DNA of 18,920 bases from the NCBI GenBank assembly GCA_902494765.1, contig CABUUK010000047.1:1-18920 (forward strand), in the 5' to 3' direction. A program made the position numbers and the translations under genes. Below are positions 1 to 7,036 of this stretch, one piece after another (position 1 is the stretch's first letter; the number at the start of each line of letters is the position of its first letter). Under the pieces are notes generated by a model. The model saw only the letters and a program-made list of their open reading frames with translations. It searched no databases and had not been told where the DNA came from. Source of the stretch: an uncultured Collinsella sp. GTDB lineage: Bacteria; Actinomycetota; Coriobacteriia; Coriobacteriales; Coriobacteriaceae.

Positions 1-2
1 AC

Positions 3-89
3 CTCGTATACTATCGTGAGGAGCGGATCAAGAAGTCCCTCGGGTGGCTCAGCCCGATGGAGTACCGCAGGAAGCTTGGATACGCCTAG
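3..89 (+). CDS. IS3-family transposase, C-terminal tail (partial)
   Basis: An open frame enters from the left edge and ends at TAG 87-89. Its last 28 residues include YYREERIKKSLGWLSPMEY followed by RRKLGYA. This is the typical ending of the DDE integrase-type OrfB of IS3/IS150-group elements, where a YN/YY..RI...LG.LSP.EYR motif closes the protein. Only the tail is visible, so the catalytic DDE residues, OrfA and the frameshift site are all outside the window and the state of the element cannot be judged. The right end of the element should fall within about the next 40 bases. The nearest gene ends at 166 on the other strand, so the insertion lies just beyond its stop codon. Confidence 0.8.
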   Translation, partial: LVYYREERIKKSLGWLSPMEYRRKLGYA

Positions 90-125
90 GCGCGGTCCAA
101 GAAATCGTCCGCACCCCCAATCAAT
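90..125. mobile_element. probable right end of the IS3-family element
   Basis: The stretch after the transposase stop contains a C-rich segment, GTCCGCACCCCCA, of the kind found at terminal inverted repeats of IS3-group elements. The left end lies outside the window, so neither the repeat nor a target-site duplication can be confirmed. The boundary is approximate. Confidence 0.35.
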
Positions 126-165
126 CCCTATTTCACCGCAACTTATGGAGTTGAGGATGATTTAG

Positions 166-1158
166 CTAGTTGCGAAGGACGTTGTCAAGGGTTGACGCTA
201 CAACCAGTGGGTTGTCGGTGCCGGCGAAGAGGCGAATGGTGCTCCCCTGCTTGCCACGTGGAGCTGAAAGGCGCGTCGTTGCGCCGCCGGCGGGCGATGT
301 ACGAAACTCCCCCGGCAAAGCGTCGAACAGCTCTCCCGCGCTACGCTCGATAAGGTCGAATTCAACTGCCGGGCCAAAGCCGTGCTCGAGGATTCCCGTT
401 GCAACCGCATGGTCGGGATGCGAGCTCAGCCCGGGATAGCGCACGTTGCGCACCATCTCGTTGGCGGCCAAATACTCGGCAAGCGCACGGGCACGGTCGA
501 AATGCGCCTGCATGCGGGCGTTAAGCGAGGAAAGCCCACGCTCCAGCACGTCGGTCTCCTCGGCAGAAAGGTCGAGCGCCGACGCACCGCAGCCTGCAAA
601 CAATACGTGCGCGCACTCGGCAGCAGCATCCACACGATGGCGCTTGAGCTGCGAGCGCGCGACCGATACGGCAACCAACTTGCGTGAAGCGTTACCGGCG
701 CACACACGGTCGAGCGCTTCGAGCGACAGCACGGCACCCAAGCGCAACGGATCGCAGCCAAAAGCCGACGCCACGGTGTTGTCCACAACCAGCAGCGCAT
801 GGGCCTCGCGAGCCGCTCGACCCAGCGTACGCAGATCGGGCACGCGCAGTCCAAACCCGCCGATGGAGTTGACGAACCACCACAGGTGCGGCCCCTCGGC
901 ATCAAACGAAGCATCAAAGACCTCGGACGCGGCGGTAAACGCATCGGCGGACGGCGAGCCCGCCAGCGCAACATCGCGGCCATCAAAGCCGTGCGCAAAT
1001 GCTTCGGTAAAGTCATCCGCAAAGGCCACCAGGCGGTCACCGGGACGCACAATACCCAGCAGCGACAGAGCCGCCGGCACATGCGGGGCCGCAACAAGAC
1101 GCGCCTCGCGCGCACTGGACCTCAAAGCCCAGGCCTCTTCTAGCTGCTGTACATCCAC
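166..1158 (-). CDS. divergent, N-terminally short Cys/Met-metabolism PLP-dependent enzyme
   Basis: The protein resembles the Cys/Met-metabolism PLP enzyme family (cystathionine gamma-synthase/lyase fold). Visible family marks are a LLVVDNT strand whose Asp would hold the PLP ring nitrogen, a VRYPGLSSHPDH segment matching the family's YPGL.SHP motif, a GFGP..EF strand and an IRLFAGTDNP ending matching IRLS.G.EDP. It is short, about 330 residues against 380-400, and the usual first ~60 residues, including the partner-subunit YTRSGNPT segment, are missing. The best candidate Schiff-base lysine (ASRK) is 34 residues after the DNT aspartate, whereas E. coli MetB has 25, so activity is uncertain. 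I chose GTG 1158 because AAGGGA lies 9 nt upstream. ATG 1176 and TTG 1182 are also in frame but lie directly against the T-tract of a terminator and have no ribosome binding site. Substrate unknown. Confidence 0.65.
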   Translation of the reverse strand: MDVQQLEEAWALRSSAREARLVAAPHVPAALSLLGIVRPGDRLVAFADDFTEAFAHGFDGRDVALAGSPSADAFTAASEVFDASFDAEGPHLWWFVNSIGGFGLRVPDLRTLGRAAREAHALLVVDNTVASAFGCDPLRLGAVLSLEALDRVCAGNASRKLVAVSVARSQLKRHRVDAAAECAHVLFAGCGASALDLSAEETDVLERGLSSLNARMQAHFDRARALAEYLAANEMVRNVRYPGLSSHPDHAVATGILEHGFGPAVEFDLIERSAGELFDALPGEFRTSPAGGATTRLSAPRGKQGSTIRLFAGTDNPLVVASTLDNVLRN

Positions 1159-1180
1159 ACGGCACCGTCCCTTCATAAGC

Positions 1181-1216
1181 AAAAACCCACGATGCGGGTG
1201 TTCCCCGCATCGTGGG
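1181..1216 (-). terminator. intrinsic terminator after scrB
   Basis: A perfect 13-bp stem (CCCACGATGCGGG at 1186-1198 paired with 1204-1216) with a 5-nt loop is followed on the minus strand by TTTTTG. It starts 39 nt beyond the scrB stop codon and should end the sucrose transcript. Its T-tract is only 4 nt from the ATG at 1176 of the next gene, so any transcription of that gene must be readthrough. Confidence 0.85.
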
Positions 1217-1254
1217 CAACGGCTGCAGTATAGCGCCGATATGCGACGACTCGC

Positions 1255-2784
1255 CTAAATGCTGAGCGTATGGTAGTTTACGCTCGCACCCGGGGCGTCA
1301 ACGGACACGCCATAGGCCTCGGGATAGATGCGTGTCGAAAACACGAGCGCGCCATCGTTTACAAACACCTCGACCGACGAGACATCGCCGACAATGCGCG
1401 CATTACGAACCTCGTCGACGGGCTCCCAGCGCACGGTACGACCGCAACCGGCAGAAGTGCGACCCCCATCGGTAAATCGCATCTCAAAGCGCGCGGGCAG
1501 TTCGCCCTCGGCGGGCACAAACGCCAGCTTCAGCTCGCCATCAACGGTCGCGGTGAACGCACCGTCAACACCGTCGACAACAACGTCAAAGCAGGTATCG
1601 CCGGCAACCTCCAACGAGCCCTCCCCTACACGCACCGAGGCATAATGGTGCTCAATCTCGCGCGCCGGCTGCTGCAGTACCACGCCGCCGTCACCGGCCG
1701 TAAGCTCGCGCGGCACCGTCATGCAGTGCTGCCAGCCGCACACCACGGTCGGTGCGTTGCCATAGGTCGGCTCATCGGGCATGCCCATCCAGCCGATTAG
1801 AATATGGCGACCGTCCTCGGCCGTGAACTCCTGCGGCGCATAGAAGTCAAAACCGGCGTCCCACAGGCGGAACTCGCCCAGCTCATAAGCGTCCTTGCCA
1901 CCCGTAATGTCGCCCGATACAGGCATGTAGCCAGCGGCATACACATTGCCGCGATCCCAACGACCGCCCTCAAGGCCCTGGGGCGAGAACGACAAAAATG
2001 CAGCGGTATCGCCATTCGCATCGAGCTCAATATAGCCAGGGCATTCCCACATAAAGCCAAAACGCTCGGGCGTAGACACACGGCTCTCGAGCTCCCAGCT
2101 CAGCATATCGGCCGAGCCATACACCAGGATCTCGCCCACATCGCGACCGGCGCCCTCGCCGTGCATAGCGCAAAATCGACTATCGACATGCGGCCCATCC
2201 ACGCAACGACGTGCGCCCAGCACCATGTGATAACGCCCGTCCGCGTCACGCCATACCTTGGGATCGCGCACATGGCAGGTCAAATCCTCGGGATAATCCT
2301 CGGAAGCCAGCACCACGCGCTTGGCGCCAAACGCCTGACCGTCGGTACTCTCCACATAGACGGTATCAGCGCGACGGCCGGTATTGACGTAGTCGTACGT
2401 CCCGTCCGCATCGGGAAGCTTCACGTTGCCTGTGTACAGCACGCGAATACGGCCGTCCTCGGCAAGCGCGGAGCCCGAATACACACCGTGGCAATCGAAC
2501 GGCTCGTCGGGCAGCAGCGGGGCGCCAACGTAGTCCCACGTCATAAGGTCGCGACTCGTCGCATGACCCCAAGCCTTAACGCCACCCTCGACATCAAACG
2601 GCGCATACTGAAAATAGGCATGGAACACGCCACCCGCCTGGCAAAGACCGTTGGGGTCGTTGAGCCAGCCCGCCGGCGGCATAATATGGAAGCGCTGACC
2701 ATATGCGCCATGACCGCACTCAGAGGCGGCGGCGTCAACAGCGGCAACCAGCTTTGCAAGGTCGCGGCCAAGTGCATTAGACAT
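1255..2784 (-). CDS. scrB: sucrose-6-phosphate hydrolase, GH32
   Basis: This cytoplasmic enzyme of glycoside hydrolase family 32 should split sucrose-6-phosphate, delivered by the neighbouring PTS permease, into glucose-6-phosphate and fructose. The 509 residues carry all the family hallmarks: WLNDPNG at 40-46 with nucleophile Asp43, VYSGSA at 101-106, HVRDP at 171-175 with the transition-state-stabilising Asp174, and MWECPGY at 245-251 with acid/base Glu247. The C-terminal third is a beta-sandwich ending in VEVFVNDGALVFSTRIYP, typical of the GH32 C-terminal domain. No signal peptide is visible, which fits phosphorylated intracellular substrate. ATG 2784 is preceded by AGGA at 7-nt spacing. 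It lies 106 nt downstream of scrA on the same strand and ends in a strong terminator. A beta-fructofuranosidase acting on other short fructosides cannot be excluded by sequence, but the PTS context favours ScrB. Confidence 0.93.
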   Translation of the reverse strand: MSNALGRDLAKLVAAVDAAASECGHGAYGQRFHIMPPAGWLNDPNGLCQAGGVFHAYFQYAPFDVEGGVKAWGHATSRDLMTWDYVGAPLLPDEPFDCHGVYSGSALAEDGRIRVLYTGNVKLPDADGTYDYVNTGRRADTVYVESTDGQAFGAKRVVLASEDYPEDLTCHVRDPKVWRDADGRYHMVLGARRCVDGPHVDSRFCAMHGEGAGRDVGEILVYGSADMLSWELESRVSTPERFGFMWECPGYIELDANGDTAAFLSFSPQGLEGGRWDRGNVYAAGYMPVSGDITGGKDAYELGEFRLWDAGFDFYAPQEFTAEDGRHILIGWMGMPDEPTYGNAPTVVCGWQHCMTVPRELTAGDGGVVLQQPAREIEHHYASVRVGEGSLEVAGDTCFDVVVDGVDGAFTATVDGELKLAFVPAEGELPARFEMRFTDGGRTSAGCGRTVRWEPVDEVRNARIVGDVSSVEVFVNDGALVFSTRIYPEAYGVSVDAPGASVNYHTLSI

Positions 2785-2814
2785 ATCAAAGTCCTAACGG
2801 ATCGAAAGTTACAA

Positions 2815-2870
2815 GGCGCCAGAGATCGGCGCCAAATGCGGGAAACACCCGCGAGCATACAGCCCGCGGG
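2815..2870 (-). promoter_or_regulatory. two stem-loops in the scrA-scrB intergenic space
   Basis: Between scrA and scrB are two hairpins in series. One is a 9-bp stem with one G-U pair (2848-2856 with 2862-2870, 5-nt loop). The other is GGCGCC repeated as a 6-bp stem (2815-2820 with 2828-2833, 7-nt loop). Neither is followed by a clear T-tract. They could protect the upstream scrA message or tune the ScrA:ScrB ratio, but this is inference. Confidence 0.45.
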
Positions 2871-2890
2871 CACCCCTCAATCAAAAGCTC

Positions 2891-4291
2891 TTAGGCCTGC
2901 TCGGAAGCCTTGGGCTCGTCCTTGTACAGGACAAACGAGATGGCAAAGGAAACCAGCGCGGCGATCGCAAACATGATCGCGTACTGCACGGGCTGGGCCA
3001 GGCACAGCAAAATACCGAAGATACCGGTAACGCCCGTGCCGGAGGCAGCCAGCGAAGTGAGCGCGCAGACCAAGGCACCGCAACCGCCGCCGATGCAGCC
3101 GGCGATGAAGGGCTTAAAGAAGCGCAGGTTCACACCAAAGATGGCAGGCTCGGTAATGCCCATGAAGGCGGACAGAGCCGAAGGAAGCGCCAGACCCTTG
3201 ATCTTGGCATCGCGGGTCTTAAAGGCAACGGCGAGTGCGGCGCCACCCTGAGCGATGTTGGCAGCGCTGGCGATGGGCAGCCAATAGGTCACGCCGTACT
3301 GGGCGAGCTGGCCCAGGTCGATGGCTGTGTACATCTGGTGGATACCGGTAACGACCGTGGGGGCATAGAACAGGCCGACGATAAAGGAACCGATGCCGAA
3401 GGGCAGGGTTAGCAGGGCCTGGATCAGACCGAGGATGGCGTTCTCGGCCCAGACGAAGATGGGGCCGACGGCAACGAGCGTCACGAGCACGGTCACGAAC
3501 ACCGAGACGAGCGGAGTCACAAAGAGATCGAACATCTCAGGAACGATCTTGTGCAGGCGCTTCTCGAGGAAGGCGAGAATGGCGCAGGCGATGACGATGG
3601 GGATCACATGGCCCTGATAGCCGACCCACTCAAGGCTGTACACGCCGGGGATGACGTTGACCATGGTCTGCACGCCCTCGGAGGCAACCGTATAGGCGCT
3701 CTGCAGCGAGGAGTTGATGAATGCACCACCGACGACGGCGCCCAGATACGGGTTGGCGCCAAAGGCCTTAGCGGCGGAGTAACCGATCAGGATCTGTAGA
3801 ATGCCAAAGGACGTGCCCGAGACTAGGTCGGCGATCTTATAAATAAAGTTATTGGTGTCGAGCGCGATAAAGCCGTTGGAGGCCATAAAGTTGAGGGCGC
3901 TCATAATGCCCAGCAGCAGGCCCGAAGCCACGATGGCGGGGATGATGGGGACAAAGACGTCGCCGAGCACCTTAATAGCGCGCATAAAGATGTTCTGCTG
4001 CTGTGCCGCGGCCTCCTTGACCTCGGCCTTGGTGGCAGCCTCGACGCCGCTGAGCGCGATGAACTCCTCGTAGACCTTGTTGACGGTGCCGGTGCCAAAA
4101 ATAATCTGGAGCTGGCCCTGGGCCTCAAAGACGCCCTTGGCGCCGTCGATATTCTCGAGGGCCTCCTTGTCGACCTTGGCGTTATCGGCAATCACCAGGC
4201 GCAGACGCGTGGCGCAGTGTGCGGCCGAAACAACGTTGTCGGCGCCACCGATGTTGTCGAGCACCTCTTGGGCTGATTTGCGGTAGTCCAT
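2891..4291 (-). CDS. scrA: PTS sucrose-type transporter subunit EIIBC
   Basis: This membrane permease takes up and phosphorylates sucrose using phosphate relayed through HPr and EIIA. The first ~85 residues are an EIIB domain with the phosphorylated Cys26 in AAHCATRLRL. An Ala/Gln-rich linker (KEAAAQQQ) leads into a hydrophobic EIIC domain with about ten membrane spans and the glucose/sucrose-superfamily signature GITEPAIFGVN. The protein stops after the last span (LYKDEPKASEQA), so no EIIA domain is fused and an EIIA (Crr-type) must come from elsewhere. ATG 4291 was chosen because it starts the canonical MDYRKSAQEVLDNIGG and has GGAGG 11 nt upstream. An upstream in-frame GTG lies inside the leader. 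Substrate assignment rests on the adjacent GH32 gene and LacI regulator. Trehalose or beta-glucoside EIIBC relatives are the alternatives. Confidence 0.9.
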   Translation of the reverse strand: MDYRKSAQEVLDNIGGADNVVSAAHCATRLRLVIADNAKVDKEALENIDGAKGVFEAQGQLQIIFGTGTVNKVYEEFIALSGVEAATKAEVKEAAAQQQNIFMRAIKVLGDVFVPIIPAIVASGLLLGIMSALNFMASNGFIALDTNNFIYKIADLVSGTSFGILQILIGYSAAKAFGANPYLGAVVGGAFINSSLQSAYTVASEGVQTMVNVIPGVYSLEWVGYQGHVIPIVIACAILAFLEKRLHKIVPEMFDLFVTPLVSVFVTVLVTLVAVGPIFVWAENAILGLIQALLTLPFGIGSFIVGLFYAPTVVTGIHQMYTAIDLGQLAQYGVTYWLPIASAANIAQGGAALAVAFKTRDAKIKGLALPSALSAFMGITEPAIFGVNLRFFKPFIAGCIGGGCGALVCALTSLAASGTGVTGIFGILLCLAQPVQYAIMFAIAALVSFAISFVLYKDEPKASEQA

Positions 4292-4310
4292 GACTTCCCT
4301 TTCCTCCAAC

Positions 4311-4326
4311 GGGCGCACGTGCACCC
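4311..4326. repeat. 16-bp near-palindrome in the scrA leader
   Basis: GGGCGCACGTGCACCC is a palindrome with a single imperfect pair, placed just upstream of the scrA Shine-Dalgarno sequence. It may form a small hairpin in the leader RNA or be a protein site. No function can be assigned. Confidence 0.4.
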
Positions 4327-4346
4327 GGCCATCTTTGACACTTACA

Positions 4347-4362
4347 CTGTAATCGTTTTCAG
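4347..4362. promoter_or_regulatory. LacI-family operator-like site O1, scrA promoter
   Basis: CTGTAATCGTTTTCAG is an imperfect palindrome of the LacI/GalR type centred on CG. It lies 55 nt upstream of the scrA start and just downstream of a possible minus-strand -10 (TATATG, 4371 to 4366). A second copy occurs 26 bp away and a related site precedes the repressor gene, which supports it as the ScrR binding site. Confidence 0.75.
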
Positions 4363-4372
4363 TTTCATATAT

Positions 4373-4388
4373 CTGTAATCGTTTTCAC
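4373..4388. promoter_or_regulatory. LacI-family operator-like site O2, scrA promoter
   Basis: CTGTAATCGTTTTCAC is identical to O1 in 15 of 16 positions and in the same orientation, with starts 26 bp apart. The pair brackets the AT-rich segment that probably holds the scrA -10 element, an arrangement suited to steric repression. A convincing -35 box is not visible. Confidence 0.75.
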
Positions 4389-4475
4389 AGCAGGGTGAAC
4401 GGTAGGAAAAAGCCGGCGAATGGTAGTTTTACGGCAAAAACAGGCGGCTCAGAGGCAGACAGACGTGCCCAGAGT

Positions 4476-5456
4476 CTAGACATTCATAAGCTGATGGCCA
4501 AGCTTGAGTGTCTTCAGGCCGCCCTCCCCCTCCATGCCGTCGAGCGCGTCGAGCAGCATGCTGGTGGCCTCGACGCCACTGGTCAGGTAGCCATAATGTA
4601 CAGTGGGAATGCCGCCCGTCAGCGCGCGCAAAAATGCGTTGTCGCCGAAACCGCTCACGCGGTGTATGCCCTCGCCCATGCCGCGAACCTCATCGATGGC
4701 ACGCAGCGCGCCCGCCGCCATAGTGTCGGTCGCGCACGCGATTAACGAAACATCGGGGACATCGGCAAGCAGCTCGCGCGCAGCGCGATAGCCCGAGTCG
4801 AGCGTAAAGGATCCCTGGCGAATCAAGCTCGGATCAAGCACCACGCCCGCGGCGCGCAAGCCGGCCTCAAAACCGCGACGGCGGTCATAACCGGCCGCGC
4901 GGTCCTCTTCGGTAACTCCGATGTAGGCGATCTTGCCATCCACCCGACCCGCAAGCGCGCGGCCGAGCTCAAAGGCGGCCTCGTAATCGTCGTGATAGAC
5001 GCACGCCGCGCCCTCAACATTCTGGCCGATCAACACAATGGGTACACGGCACGACCCAATAGCGCGACGGTGCTCGTCGGTGATCATGGTTGCCACCAAC
5101 ACAATGCCATCGACCGGGTGGTTTTGGAATAAATCGAGGTATTCGAGCTCGCGCTCGGGGACGTTATCGGTATTGGCAAGAAGCATCTGGTAGCCGCGGC
5201 GGCCAAGCACTTGCCCGATGCCCGCCGTAATGCGGCTCACCGACTCGGAATTAATCTTAGGCACGATGACGCCGATGAGCTTGGTAGAGCCGGTGCGCAG
5301 CGCGCGAGCCTGGCTGGACCGCACGTATCCGGTCAGCTCAATCGCCTGCTTAATGCGCTCGGCCTTGTCCGCCGAGATATACCCACCATTGAGGTAGCGC
5401 GAGACGGCAGCGCTCGAAACGCCCGCCAGCTCGGCCACATCCTTCATCTTTACCAC
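4476..5456 (-). CDS. scrR: LacI/GalR-family transcriptional repressor of the sucrose genes
   Basis: This is a sugar-responsive repressor. The N-terminal helix-turn-helix and hinge helix are textbook LacI: MKDVAELAGVSSAAVSRYLN, then ADKAERIKQAIELTGY. The rest is a periplasmic-binding-protein-like effector domain with IGVIVPKINSES, PVDGIVLVAT, a YDRRRGFEAGL segment and an IACATDTMAAGALRAI strand. Total length is about 325 residues, normal for the family. I took GTG 5456 (AGGGG 5 nt upstream). ATG 5447, which begins the canonical motif, is nearly as good. ATG 5489 is rejected because it would put the probable -10 box and operator inside the coding sequence. It lies directly upstream of scrA-scrB on the same strand and is probably autoregulated through the operator at 5471-5485. 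The effector is probably a sucrose-derived sugar or sugar phosphate, by analogy with other ScrR proteins. Confidence 0.85.
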   Translation of the reverse strand: MVKMKDVAELAGVSSAAVSRYLNGGYISADKAERIKQAIELTGYVRSSQARALRTGSTKLIGVIVPKINSESVSRITAGIGQVLGRRGYQMLLANTDNVPERELEYLDLFQNHPVDGIVLVATMITDEHRRAIGSCRVPIVLIGQNVEGAACVYHDDYEAAFELGRALAGRVDGKIAYIGVTEEDRAAGYDRRRGFEAGLRAAGVVLDPSLIRQGSFTLDSGYRAARELLADVPDVSLIACATDTMAAGALRAIDEVRGMGEGIHRVSGFGDNAFLRALTGGIPTVHYGYLTSGVEATSMLLDALDGMEGEGGLKTLKLGHQLMNV

Positions 5457-5470
5457 GAGCACCCCTGTCG

Positions 5471-5493
5471 TTGAAATCGCTTTCACCATGATA
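5471..5493 (-). promoter_or_regulatory. scrR promoter -10 with overlapping operator
   Basis: On the minus strand TATCAT (5493 to 5488) matches the -10 consensus in five of six positions, with a weak TTAGAA 16 nt upstream. Three bases after it begins TGAAAGCGATTTCA, which agrees with the scrA operators in 12 of 14 positions (read on the plus strand as TGAAATCGCTTTCA). A repressor bound here would cover the transcription start of its own gene. Confidence 0.65.
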
Positions 5494-5502
5494 CCTGTTC
5501 GT

Positions 5503-5526
5503 TCCGGCGTTCTAACGAACGCCGGA
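5503..5526. repeat. perfect 10-bp inverted repeat downstream of the Pel operon
   Basis: TCCGGCGTTC (5503-5512) pairs perfectly with 5517-5526 across a 4-nt loop. It sits about 50 nt beyond the stop of the last operon gene and upstream of the scrR promoter. There is no T-tract on either strand, so it is not a standard intrinsic terminator. It may stabilise the 3' end of the operon RNA or be a Rho-dependent or protein site. Confidence 0.6.
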
Positions 5527-5575
5527 GTGCTCGACGTTGCGCGGGCATCTGCCGGGCGATCTGCTCGCTAGGGTC

Positions 5576-6241
5576 CTACCCGTGGTATTCGCCGTTGTAC
5601 TGGATGAGCGTGAGGTCTTCAACGCCGTCGAGTGCGCGGATAGCGTCAGCATAGGGCATATCCACACCGTCAGAGAATACCTCAACGGCCATCTCGACTT
5701 TGTCGCCGCGCATGGTCTTGGACTTAACGGTGAACTTGGTGCGGCCAAATGCACGCACGATATCGTCGCCGGAGGTCTGGCCCGTGTAGTGGATGACCAT
5801 CATGTACACGCGCGACTTGTCCTGGTGGCTCGCAAAGCCGGCGATCATCACCACGATCACAACTGCCGTGAGCCCCACGAGCGCATACATGCCGGCACCT
5901 GCCGTAATGCCCGTGGTAATGGCCCAAAACAGATAGAGCAGGTCGAGTGGGTCCTTGACCGCCGTACGATAGCGGACAATAGACAGAGCACCGACCATAC
6001 CGAGCGAGATGACCACGTTCGTCGAGATCGCGAGCGTGACCATGCAGGTGAGAACGCACATGCCCCCGAGCGTCACGGCAAAGCTGCGCGAATACACCAC
6101 GCCGGTAAAAAAGCGCTTGTACACGTAATAGATCAGGATGCCCATGGCGAGCGCCACGAGCAGCGACAGGCCAATCTTGGCAGGGTCGACCTGACCGAAC
6201 GCCTCCAAGACGGAGTTCTTAAAAAAGTCCCTGGTGCTCAT
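5576..6241 (-). CDS. DUF4956 membrane protein
   Basis: The product belongs to the DUF4956 family, whose function is not established and which is typically encoded beside VTC-domain and CotH proteins, as here. Its 221 residues contain four to five hydrophobic spans between about 22 and 136. The family's most recognisable stretch is the conserved cytoplasmic-looking motif IVRYRTAVKDPLDLLYLF at about 88-105. The last ~80 residues (from SRVYMMVIHYTG) form a soluble alpha/beta domain that probably faces the cytoplasm. It begins 3 nt after the VTC gene stops and is the last gene of the operon. A GAGGGG ribosome binding site lies 11 nt before ATG 6241. I infer a membrane partner for the VTC protein, because the two families recur side by side. 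No reaction can be assigned from sequence. Confidence 0.82.
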   Translation of the reverse strand: MSTRDFFKNSVLEAFGQVDPAKIGLSLLVALAMGILIYYVYKRFFTGVVYSRSFAVTLGGMCVLTCMVTLAISTNVVISLGMVGALSIVRYRTAVKDPLDLLYLFWAITTGITAGAGMYALVGLTAVVIVVMIAGFASHQDKSRVYMMVIHYTGQTSGDDIVRAFGRTKFTVKSKTMRGDKVEMAVEVFSDGVDMPYADAIRALDGVEDLTLIQYNGEYHG

Positions 6242-6244
6242 GGT

Positions 6245-7036
6245 TTAAATATCCCCTCGGTTCCCAAAATCCGATTCCCAGTAGTTAAAACCGCGCAGGT
6301 AGGCGGTCTTGTCATAACACAGGCAGTACTTTGAGACCGCCGTGAGTTCGGCCGCACCCGGCGGCACCATATCGCGCACCAGCTGCGGACAAAACTCGGT
6401 AAACTTGACCTCCATCACCAGCTTGCCGGGCTCCAGCACGGGCAGCGCGGGCAACGTCGCGTCAAAGATGTCAAAGCTCCCCACCGCCGCACGCACGTTG
6501 CTATCAAAGGTAATGCGCACAGTGCCCTCGTCCATCACCCACGGCTCGCGCTCGTAGTCCACGATGGTCCGCGGGCGCATCATATTGCAGATGCACTCGA
6601 TGTAGAACTCGCGACAGAGCGGATAGGGGCTCCTCAGCAAAAAGTCGTAGTCGCCAGCCAGAATCTGCTCAAACTCGCCACGTGTGAGCGGCGCGTCCTC
6701 CTTATAGATCCAGCTACCGTACTTCTTTTTGCGCTCGAGCTTAATCACCTTGTCGCTGCCGTTATAGATGCGAACGCGAAACTTTTTGCGCATGAGAATG
6801 CTGGCGTCTTTTTCCTCGTAGGCCGAGTTGCAGTAGTCGTCAAAGTACAGGCTGCGAATGGTGTAACCGCCCGCCCGCGCATGCTTGTCCAGTTTAAATA
6901 CCGGCGCCATGCGACAGGCAAGCGCGGCGTGCTCGCCCTCGTTAATGAGATATTTGAGCTCGTGGCGGTAACGCTCCTGCGTGGTACGCACAGGCGGAGC
7001 CGCCAAGCGCTCAAGCAGCGCGCTAGCCCTCCTCAT
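6245..7036 (-). CDS. VTC-domain protein (polyphosphate polymerase-like)
   Basis: The 263-residue soluble protein is a VTC domain, the triphosphate-tunnel fold found in yeast Vtc4 polyphosphate polymerase and in many bacterial proteins of unknown product. Tunnel-lining motifs appear in order: HELKY at 25-29, IRSLYFDD at 60-67, KFRVRIY at 85-91, KLERK at 99-103, VRITFD at 173-178, MEVKF at 208-212 and the closing SKYCLCYDK at 235-243. The basic and acidic residues expected to bind triphosphate and metal are therefore kept, which argues for an active phosphoryl enzyme. There is no signal peptide or membrane span. ATG 7036 has GGAGG 6 nt upstream and overlaps the CotH gene by 14 nt. Together with CotH and DUF4956 it forms a recurrent three-family neighbourhood. 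What it polymerises or cleaves here is not known. Confidence 0.85.
   Translation of the reverse strand: MRRASALLERLAAPPVRTTQERYRHELKYLINEGEHAALACRMAPVFKLDKHARAGGYTIRSLYFDDYCNSAYEEKDASILMRKKFRVRIYNGSDKVIKLERKKKYGSWIYKEDAPLTRGEFEQILAGDYDFLLRSPYPLCREFYIECICNMMRPRTIVDYEREPWVMDEGTVRITFDSNVRAAVGSFDIFDATLPALPVLEPGKLVMEVKFTEFCPQLVRDMVPPGAAELTAVSKYCLCYDKTAYLRGFNYWESDFGNRGDI

Noticed and set aside
1804..2976. 390-residue open frame on the plus strand
   Set aside because: It lies antisense to scrB, runs through its GH32 motifs on the other strand and beyond the scrB start, has no ribosome binding site and recalls no family.
4335..4371. Plus-strand promoter with TTGACA at 4335-4340
   Set aside because: No -10 hexamer is found at 15-19 nt and no plus-strand gene follows.
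5503..5526. Intrinsic terminator of the Pel operon
   Set aside because: The stem is perfect, but neither strand has a following T-tract, so I list it only as an inverted repeat.
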